Source: Actinophytocola sp049647105 (GTDB taxonomy: Bacteria; Actinomycetota; Actinomycetes; Mycobacteriales; Pseudonocardiaceae). From it: 64,000 nt of DNA. Shown in pieces: positions 35,201-43,700 of the stretch. The notes under the pieces were generated by a model. It was not told the DNA's origin and did not search any database. It saw nothing but the letters and a program-made list of their open reading frames with translations. The stretch is taken from the NCBI RefSeq assembly GCF_049647105.1, contig NZ_JBARWZ010000313.1, positions 1-64,000 of the forward strand, read 5' to 3'. How positions within the stretch are numbered: the stretch's first letter is position 1; each line of letters opens with the position of its first letter. A program made the position numbers and the translations under genes.

Positions 35201-36671
35201 GTCCCTACCAGACACGTTGACCTTCGACCATCCCACCCCGCATGCGGTGGCCGACCATCTCCGTGGCCTTACCGCCGCGGAGGCACCGCGTGGCACGAGC
35301 CCGGCGGTCGCGCGGCCCCCCGTTGACGACGAGCCGATCGCGATCGTGGCGATGGGCTGCCGAGCGCCGGGTGGCGTGAGGTCCCCCACCCAGCTGTGGG
35401 ACATGTTGAGTGCCGGCAGGGATGCCATCACACCGTTTCCCACCGACCGCGGGTGGGACCTGGCGTCATTGACCGCCCGGCCGAACGAGCCCGGGCGGGC
35501 CCGCACGACCTACGCTCAGGGAGGCGGGTTCCTCGCCGAAATCGCGGGCTTCGACGCAGAGTTCTTCGGAATATCGCCCCGTGAAGCGGTGGCCATGGAC
35601 CCTCAGCAGCGCCAGTTGCTCGAGGTGGCGTGGGAGACGCTCGAGCGCGCCGGCATCGATCCCGTCTTCCTGCACGGCAGCGAGACGGGCGTGTTCGTCG
35701 GTGCGATGAGCGCGGAGTACGGACCTCGGCTCCAGGATGCCGACCAGGGCCTGGAAGGGTACGCACTGACCGGCAGTTCGATCAGTGTCCTGTCCGGTCG
35801 GGTGGCCTACTGTCTCGGCCTGCAGGGACCGGCCGTGACCGTCGACACGGCGTGCTCGTCGTCGCTGGTGGCGGTCCATCTGGCCGGGCAGGCGTTGCGC
35901 GGCGGTGAATGCGATCTGGCGCTCGCCGGCGGTGTGGCCGTCATGTCGACACCCGGAATGTTCGTGGAGTTCGCCCAACAGCAGGGCATGGCCGCAGACG
36001 GCCGGTGCAAGGCGTTCAGCGACGACGCGGACGGCACCGGGTGGGCCGAGGGCGTCGGCGTCGTGTTGCTGGAACGGCTGTCCGACGCCCGCCACGCCGG
36101 CCACCCCGTGCTGGCTCTGCTGCGCGGTTCCGCGGTGAACCAGGACGGTGCCAGCAACGGGTTGACCGCGCCCAACGGTCCTTCCCAACAACGCGTGATC
36201 CATCAGGCCCTCGCCGTAGCCGGCCTGGCACCCCACGACGTCGATGCGGTCGAGGCGCACGGCACGGGCACCGTATTGGGGGATCCGATCGAAGCGCAGG
36301 CCCTGCTGCAGACCTACGGACAGGGTCGGTCGAACGGGCCCCTGTGGTTGGGGTCGCTCAAGTCCAACATCGGGCACACCCAGGCCGCGGCCGGCATCCT
36401 TGGCGTGATCAAAATGGTGTTGGCGTTGCGGCACCAGGTGTTGCCCCGCACACTGCACGCCGACACCCCGTCGACGCGGGTCGACTGGTCCACCGGTGCG
36501 GTGCGGTTGCTGACCGAGTCGGTGCCCTGGCCGCCCGCCGACCGGCCACGCCGGGCCGCCGTGTCGTCCTTCGGGATCAGCGGCACCAACTGCCACGCCA
36601 TCGTCGAGGAAGCCCCGCCCCGACCGGCGCCACCGCGGCCGTCGTGGCTGACCGGCGGCCGTCGTGGCTGA
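32244..36671 (+). CDS. Type I PKS, 5' segment: KSQ-AT-ACP loading module and KS of module 1
   Basis: ATG 32244 has an AGGGAG site. Loading KS (from about 32274) has VDSAQSSS, with Gln at residue 185 in place of the catalytic Cys: a KSQ decarboxylase. Its AT (about 33890-34830) has GHSVGE and HAFH, the malonyl-CoA pattern, so the starter is probably acetyl made by decarboxylation. ACP has MGFDSVAAVQ (Ser near 35150). Module 1 KS (35335-36620) has VDTACSSS and both histidine motifs (EAHGTGT, NIGHTQ), so it is an active condensing domain. The frame then hits a stop at 36669 created by a 20-bp tandem duplication; without it the sequence continues straight into the AT. As read, this would be a 1,475-residue truncated protein. 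Confidence 0.88.
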   Translation: MVHIEELVGRDDNSIAIVGLSCRLPKAPSPAAFWSLLRDGRDAIERVPVGQWRPDALGLWASPDANQVAGLRWGGFVDDLDLFDADFFGISPPEAAAMDPQQRLALELGWEALEDARIAPARLAEQQVGVFIGAVWDDYAVLTYGLGDDAITRHTATGTSRGLIANRLSYFLGLRGPSLVVDSAQSSSLVAVHLAVESLRRAECSLAIAGGINLNLAPPSALTVNAFGALSPDGRCFVLDSRANGYVRGEGGGLVVLKPARQALADGDPIYCVIRSSAINNDGGGRTLTTPDEAAQSEVVAQAYRRAGIAPADVQYVELHGTGTKVGDPVEARALGTVLGVQRPADRPLLVGSAKTNVGHLEGAAGITGLIKTALSVRNREIPPTLHHRRANPDIPLDTLNLRVCRTGSAWPRPDQPLVCGVNAIGMGGTNCHVVLSDAGATPTDESGGASGGAEDTVAEPPVLPFLLSARSPAALRAQARRLHEHLNREAHLSLDGVAYSLATTRALFEHRAVVVAGDRTKLLKELGAVGSDEGDKRLRGATAVAGERLAVLFSGQGGQYPGMGLDLHRTYPVFAAALDEVCEQFEPHLEHPLRDLLFAPANSAPAELLDQTGYTQPALFAIELAVYRLLQQWGLRPDFVAGHSVGEITAAHVAGVLSLADAVTLVAARGRLMQAIPLHGAMIAVQATETEVLELLAGHEHLASVAAVNAPNATVVAGDTDVVQGIGSDIAARGRRTRRLQVSHAFHSPHMDQMVDQLGEIAAGLSYAAPDIPLVSMVTGQLVGESAEVSADYWAGHARSAVRFADGICRLRALGAALFVEVGPGAALVPMMRDCLGPDQNTLAVPTLRARRPGPVSLLEAMGSLHVRGRDLDVPAVLDGCRPATVDLPTYPFQRERHWLDGRQRPPRAGLPERQRAEAKPPRREPAGSSTRNRALIDLVRTHVARVLDHPDPHAVDPQRSFREMGFDSVAAVQLSEALSAATGQSLPDTLTFDHPTPHAVADHLRGLTAAEAPRGTSPAVARPPVDDEPIAIVAMGCRAPGGVRSPTQLWDMLSAGRDAITPFPTDRGWDLASLTARPNEPGRARTTYAQGGGFLAEIAGFDAEFFGISPREAVAMDPQQRQLLEVAWETLERAGIDPVFLHGSETGVFVGAMSAEYGPRLQDADQGLEGYALTGSSISVLSGRVAYCLGLQGPAVTVDTACSSSLVAVHLAGQALRGGECDLALAGGVAVMSTPGMFVEFAQQQGMAADGRCKAFSDDADGTGWAEGVGVVLLERLSDARHAGHPVLALLRGSAVNQDGASNGLTAPNGPSQQRVIHQALAVAGLAPHDVDAVEAHGTGTVLGDPIEAQALLQTYGQGRSNGPLWLGSLKSNIGHTQAAAGILGVIKMVLALRHQVLPRTLHADTPSTRVDWSTGAVRLLTESVPWPPADRPRRAAVSSFGISGTNCHAIVEEAPPRPAPPRPSWLTGGRRG

Positions 36672-36680
36672 TTCCGTGGG
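36640..36680 (+). repeat. 20-bp tandem duplication that breaks the PKS frame
   Basis: GCGGCCGTCGTGGCTGA occurs twice with a 20-bp period. Deleting one unit gives PPRPSWLIPWVLSANT, the normal KS-AT linker, and rejoins the next frame. Twenty is not a multiple of three, so the copy shifts the frame and exposes a TGA. Confidence 0.85.
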
Positions 36681-37723
36681 TCCTCTCGGCGAACACCTCG
36701 GCAGCACTGCGCCAGCAGGCCGACCAGCTGCTGGCGACCGTGTCCGCCGCGCCCGGTTGCGACCTCGACGACGTTGGGCATTCCCTGGCGGCCACGCGGA
36801 CCCAGTTCGCCTACCGTGCCGTGGTTCTCGGGCGGGACCGGCAGCAACTCCTGTCCGGGCTCGGTGCACTCGCCCACGGCAAGACCGAACCGCTGGCCTT
36901 CAGCGGGTACGCCACGCCCGGCGGCAAGACCGCGGTCCTGTTCGCCGGCCAAGGTCCGCAATGGACCGGAATGGGGCGCCAGCTGCTCGCCGCGTCCCCG
37001 GCCTTCGCCGACGCCTTCACCGCGGTGGCGGATCACCTCGACCAGCACCTGCCCCGACCGCTGACCGAGGTGCTCTTCGCCGAACCACGATCGGCGGAGG
37101 CGCTGCTGGTCGACCGCACCGAGTACACCCAGCCGGCGGTGTTCGCCATCCAGGTCGCCCTCTACCGGCTGTGTGAGTCCCTCGGCCTCACACCGGACTT
37201 CGTGCTGGGACATTCGGCCGGAGAGTTGGCCGCAGCCCACGTCTCCGGGCTGCTGTCGCTGCCGGACGCCTGCACGCTGATCGCCGCTCGGGGACGGCTG
37301 ATGCAGCAGCTGCCCCCGGGCGGGCTGATGGCCGCGATCGAGATCAGCCGCGACGAGTTCGCCGAGGTCGAGCGTGGAACGCGGGTAACTGTGGCGGCGG
37401 ACAACGGCCCGCGCGCCATCGTGATCTCCGGCGACCGCGACGCCGTCGAGACGACCTGCGCCTACTGGCGGGAGCGCGGGCGCAAGTTCAAGCACCTGCG
37501 CGTGAGTCACGCCTCCCACTCGCCGCGCATGGACCCGATGTTGCCTGAGTACGGCCGTATCGCGGAGACCCTCACGTTCAGCGCACCGCGCATTCCCCTC
37601 GTGTGCAACGCGACCGGCCGGCCGGCCTTGAGGAGATCGGGCGCGGCGAGTACTGGCCCGCGCACGTGCGCAACCCGGTGCGCTTCCTGGACAGCATCCA
37701 CTTCCTCGAGCAGCAGGGGGTGA
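36672..37723 (+). pseudogene. PKS middle segment: most of AT of module 1, out of frame
   Basis: Continuation of the same PKS in another frame: linker IPWVLSANTSAALRQQADQL, then AT1 with VLFAGQGPQWTGMG, the serine motif GHSAGE and HASHSPRMDPM. HASH is intermediate between malonyl-type HAFH and methylmalonyl-type YASH, so extender choice is uncertain. It reads normally up to PLVCNATGRP at about 37620, then is thrown out of frame by a GGCC-repeat change and stops at 37723. It has no start of its own, so it would only be translated if the two indels are errors. Confidence 0.8.
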
Positions 37724-40700
37724 CCGCCTACCTGGAGGTGGGGCCGGACGCGGTGCTGAGCCCCATGGTGCTGGACTGCCTGACCGGGGACTCGGTCCCG
37801 GCGATCGTGCCGACACTGCGGCCGAACGACGCGGACAGCGACGCGGTGCTTCGTGCCCTGGCCGAAGCCCACGTCCACGGCGCGCCGGTCCAATGGGCGG
37901 CGATGTTCCCGCCGAACGCCAAGCGAATCGACTTGCCTACCTACCCGTTCCAGCACGAACGGTACTGGCACCAGCCCGAACCCACCGCCACACGGGATCG
38001 GGTCGACGGACACCGGGCCGAGGCGGCGTTCTGGACGGCCGTCGAGGAGAACGACCTGCCGGCGCTGACCCGCGCCCTCGGCGTTGACGACGCGGCACTG
38101 GCACCTCTGACGCCCGCCCTGGCCAAGTGGCGTCGCACGGTCACGACACAGGCTCGCCTGGCCGACTGGCACTACCGCGTGCACTGGCAACCCGTCGCCG
38201 TAGGGCCGACCCCGAAACTGGCCGGGAGCTGGTTGCTGGCAACGCCCGCCGCACTCATCGCCGACGACCGCGTGACCACCCTGCAGCGCGCCCTGACCCG
38301 CTGCGGCGCCCGCGCCACGGTTGTCCCCGTGCCGGACGGTGCGGATCGGGTCGCGCTCAACCGGCTCCTTGTCGAAGCCGGCACCGATCGCGCCGAGCTG
38401 ACCGGGGTGTTGTCGCTGCTGGCCATCGATGGCCGGCCGGTGCCCGAGCAGCCCAGCCTGACCCGCGGCCTGGTCGCGACACTGGAGTTGCTGCGGGCGC
38501 TGCAGGACGGCGCGCTGGCCGTCCCGGTGTGGTTCGCCACCCAGGACGCCGTCCACACTCAGCCCGACGATCAGGCAGAACTGTCGGTCCAGACCCAATT
38601 CTGGGGTCTCGGTCACGTGCTGCGTCTGGAACAGCCGGCCAACTGGGGTGGGCTGGTCGACCTGCCCCGGGTCGTCGACGACCGTATCGCTCGCACGCTG
38701 TGTGGCGTATTGACCGACGGCGGCGAGGACCAGTTGTGCCTGCGCCAGGCCGGGGTGTTCGCGCGGCGCATGGTTCGGTTCACCGCCCCGACATCGGCCG
38801 CGCGGCCGTGGCGGCCACACGGCACGGTCCTGGTGACCGGCGGCACCGGCGCGCTGGGCACGCGGATCGCGCGGTGGCTGGCCCTGCGGGGAGCCGAGCA
38901 CCTGATGCTGGTCAGCCGGCGGGGACGCGACGCCGACGCAGTGGCGGCCATCGAGGCGGAACTGGCTGACCACGGGGTCGCGGTCACCGTCGCCGCGTGC
39001 GACGTGTCCGACCGGGACCAGGTGGCGGCGCTGCTGGCGAGCATCCCCGAGCGGTATCCGCTCACCGCGGTCATCCACACCGCTGCGGTGTTGGGCGACG
39101 GCGTGCTGGAGCGCGCGCACCCCGACCAGTGGGCCGCCGCGTTGGGAGCCAAGGTGGGTGGTGCGGTGGCCTTGCACGACCTCACCGCCAGATATCCGTT
39201 GGAGCAGTTCATCCTGTTCTCGTCGATCGTCGGCGTGCTCGGCAACCCCGGCGCAGCCGCCTACGCGGCGGCCAACGCCGTCTTGGATGGCCTGGCCGAC
39301 TACCGCCGATCCCGGGGTCAGGCGGCCCTCTCGATCGCCTGGGGCCCATGGGCGGGGGCCGGCCTTGCCATCGGCGCAACAGGCCTGTCTCAACTTGGAC
39401 TCGTGCCTATGGATCCACACACGGCGATCGGGGCGCTTGACGCTGCGGTCGACCGCGCCGATCCGTGTATCGTGGTCGCCGACATCGACTGGCCGAACTT
39501 CCGCACCGCGTTCACCGCCGATGTACCCAGCCCGCTGCTGCAGCACATCCCCGAGGCGCAACCCGCGCCGGGCCGCGCGCCCACGACCGAGAAACCGGTC
39601 ATGGACCTGGCCGCGGAACTCCGGCGCACACCGGAACCGCAGCAGCTTCGCTTGCTGCTCAACATCGTTCGCGGCCAGGCCGCAGAGGTCCTCAGGCATG
39701 CCAGCCCGGAGGCGGTGCGGCCGGATCGCACGTTCACCGAGATCGGGTTCGACTCGCTGACCGCGGTGCAGATCCGCAACCGGCTCAACCGCGCCACCAG
39801 CCTCACCCTGCCCTCCAGCGTGTTGTTCGACCACCCGACGCCCGTGGCACTGGCCCGGCACCTCCGCGACGAAATCCTGGGGTCGCAACCCGCCGCGTCC
39901 ACTGCCGTCCAACCACGTACGTCCACTCAGGACGATCCCATCGTCGTCGTGGCGATGGCCTGCCGCCTGCCCGGTGGCGTGGACACCCCCGAACGGCTGT
40001 GGGAACTGCTGTCCGGGGAGCGGGACGTGGTCGGTGACCTGCCCGGCGATCGCGGCTGGGACCTCGCCAACATCTACGACTCGGCCCCGGAGGCACTGGG
40101 CAAGACCTATTCCCGGTACGGCGGCTTCCTCGACGACGCGGCCGAGTTCGACGCCGGCTTCTTCGGTATCTCCCCCCGCGAGGCCGTTGCGATGGACCCG
40201 CAGCAGCGGGTCCTGCTGGAGGTCAGCTGGGAGGCGGTGGAGCGCGCCGGGATCGACCCGAGGAGCCTGCTCGCCAGCCGTACCGGGGTGTTCGTGGGCA
40301 TGGTCCACCAGGAGTACGCCGCGGGGCCGCAGCACGACCACGACGTCGAGGGATACCTGCTGACCGGAAAGTCCGACAGCGTCTGCTCGGGACGAATCGC
40401 ATACACCCTGGGACTGGAAGGTCCGGCACTCACCGTCGACACGGCGTGCTCGGCGTCCTTGGTGGCCATCCACCTCGCCACGCAGTCGTTGCGGCGCGGC
40501 GAATGCGACCTGGCCCTTGCCGGCGGCGTGACCATCATGCCCAATCCCGGCACCTTCATCGAGTTCTCCCGGCAGCGAGCGCTCGCCCCGGACGGCCGGT
40601 GCAAGGCATTCGCCGAAGCCGCCGACGGATTCGGTCTGGCCGAGGGCGCCGGAATGCTCGTGCTGGAAACCCTGTCGCAGGCCCGTCAGCACGGTCATCC

Positions 40701-43700
40701 CGTGCTGGCCACGGTCCGTGGTTCAGCGATCAACCAGGACGGTGCCAGCAACGGACTCGCCGCCCCCAACGGTCCGTCCCAGCAGCGGGTGATCCGCCAG
40801 GCGCTAGCCGACGCCCGGCTTACGCCGGGCGACATCGACGCGGTCGAGGCACACGGCACCGGTACCACCCTCGGGGACCCGATCGAGGCGCAGGCACTAC
40901 TGGACACCTACGGTCAGGATCGCGACAAGGAACGCCCGCTGTGGGTCGGGTCGCTCAAGTCCAACATTGGACACACCCAGGCGGCGGCCGGGGTGGCTGG
41001 CGTCATCAAGATGGTGCTGGCCATGCGTCACGGCCAGCTGCCCCGGTCGCTGCACATCGACCAGCCGACGTCGCATGTGGACTGGACGCGCGGCCAGGTC
41101 CGGCTGCTGACCGAGCCCCTCGACTGGCCCGCCAACGGAACACCCCGCCGGGCGGGGATCTCCGCGTTCGGTGTCAGCGGAACCAACGCTCACGTCATCA
41201 TCGAGCGACCCCCGGATCAACCCATGGACGACCAACCCGCCGATCCGTCGTTGCCGGCTCCCGTGTTGCTGTCCGGGCGCACCGATTCCGCGCTGCGCGA
41301 CCAGGCCGCCCGACTGAGCCGGCACATCTCCGATCACCCGGACATCCCCGTCGGTGACCTTGCCTACTCCCTTGCCACCACCCGCACGCACTTCGAGCAC
41401 CGCGCGGCGGTCCTCACCACTGACCGGCAACACCTGCTGCTCGCGCTCGCCGCGCTGAACGCCGGAACCGTGTCCGCGGACGTGGTCACCGCCGACGTGG
41501 TCGAGGGTGACGTGGCTTTTCTGTTTCCTGGGCAGGGAACCCAATGGGTGGGGATGGCCGCGGCATTGCTCGACTCGTGCGAGGCCTTCGCCAGCCGGGC
41601 GTTGGAGTGCGACGCCGCGTTGCGTCCGTACCTCGACTGGTCGTTGCTCGACGTCCTGCGCGGACGTCCCAACACCCCGGACCTGTCTCGAGCCGACATC
41701 GTCCAACCGGCGCTGTTCGCCATGATGGTCAGCCTGGCGGCAGCCCTGCGCACGTTCGGCATGACGGCCGCCGCGGTGCTGGGCCATTCACAGGGCGAGA
41801 TCGCCGCCGCGGTCGTCGCGGGTGCGTTGACCCTGCCCGACGCGGCGCGGGTCATCGCCCTGCGCAGCAGGGCGCTGGTGGAGCTGACCGGACTCGGCGG
41901 CATGGCCGAGCTCGTCCTGCCCCTCGACCAGGCCCGGGAGCGACTGACCGGTCTGGAGGACCGGCTGTCCGTCGCGGCGGTCAACGGAGCGGCACACGTC
42001 GTGATCTCCGGCGACGCCGACGCGCTGCGCGAACTGTTGGCCGCGTGCGAGCGGGACAAGGTCCGCGGCCGGCTGATCCCGGTCGACTACGCATCCCACT
42101 CGCCCCAGGTCGAGCTGGTCCGCGACCAGATCCTGGACGCGCTGCGGTCCATCACGCCCCGACCGGCGGAGATCCCCTTCTACTCCTCGGTCACCGGCTC
42201 GCTCGTGGACACGACCAGCCTGGACGCCGAGTACTGGTACCGCAACCTGCGCGACACCGTGCAGTTCCAACAGGCCACCGAGGCGTTGCTCGGTTCGGGA
42301 CACCGGCTGTTCGTCGAGGTGAGCCCGCACCCGGTGGTCGGCAAGGCGGTCCTGGAGACACTTGATCAACACGGCGCGGTCGCCCACGTCGGCGGCCTGC
42401 TGCGGCGCGGCGAGGGTGACCTGGCTCGGCTGGTGAAGTCGCTGGCCGGACTGCACGCGCATGGTGCCCGAGTCGACTGGACCACGGTCCTGGCTCCGAA
42501 CGGCGCACGACGGGTACAGCTGCCCAGCTACCCGTTCCAACGGCAGCGCTACTGGCTGCCGCCGGTGACGGGCACCACGCCCCGGCAGGCGGTCGCCCAC
42601 CTCGGACTGGATCTCGCGCATCACCCGCTGATCGAGGCGGTCATCGAGGTGCCCGACAGCGACGGCGTGCTGCTCACCGCGCGGTTGTCGCTGCGTTCAC
42701 ATCCCTGGTTGGCCGACCACGCCGTCGCCGGGTCCGTGCTCCTTCCCGGCACGGTCTTCCTCGAGCTGGCTCTGCGTGCCGCCGAGGAGGTGGGCATGGA
42801 CACCATCGAGGAGCTCGTCCAGGAGGCTCCCCTCGTGCTGCCGGAGACCGGCGATGTCGACCTGCGCGTCTGGATCGGCGGGCTCGATGACGGCGGCCGC
42901 AGGGCTGTGCTGATACGCGCCCGACCGGGTGGTTCGGAGCACGCGTGGACCGTGCATGCACGCGGAACGCTCACCACGGCACCGGCCACCGCGAGCAGTC
43001 CGACGCCACAGCCTTCATCGGCGGTCACCGCGATCGACATCGACGAGTTCTATGCCGACCTCGCTGGCGCCGGTTACCAGTACGGCCCGGCCTTCCGGCT
43101 GCTGCACAACGCGTCGCGGGGCGCGGATGAACTCATCGGCGAGGCGCGACTGCGCCCGGACCAGCGCACCGACGCCGAGTCGTTCGTCCTGCACCCGGCG
43201 CTGCTCGACGCCGCGCTGCAGGGCCTGCACGTGCTCGGTGACGGGAGACGCCGGCTGCCGTTCGCTTGGCGAGGCGTCCGGGTGCTCACCGCCGGTGCCG
43301 CCCTGCTGCGGGTCCGCCTGTCGGCTACCGGCCGCGACGAGGTCAGCGTCACCGCCACGGACAGCCATGCCAATACCGTCGCCGTCATCGAGTCGCTGAC
43401 CCTGCGGGATGCGCCGGCCGCCGGCCACGCCGCCGGCGACGTCGACGCTGGTCTGTACGAGGTGACCTGGCAGGAGATCGCCGGCCCGGACCAGCGCACC
43501 GTGTCCCCCCGCCGGGTGGCGGTCATCGCCGCCGGCCTGCCCGCCGCCCCCGCGAACGGTTCTTCGGCAACGTGGGCGCAACGGTATCCGGACGTCCCGG
43601 CCCTGCGGGCCGCCATCACCAGCGGCACGCCGAGCCCCGACCTCACGCTGGTCGTGCTCGCCGCCCCGCCCGGGGTTTCCGGCTCCGTCGCGGAACTGGC

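Noticed and set aside
37507..40698. Minus-strand open frame of about 1,060 codons across the PKS
   Set aside because: Compositional shadow; the plus strand encodes canonical KR, ACP and KS domains.
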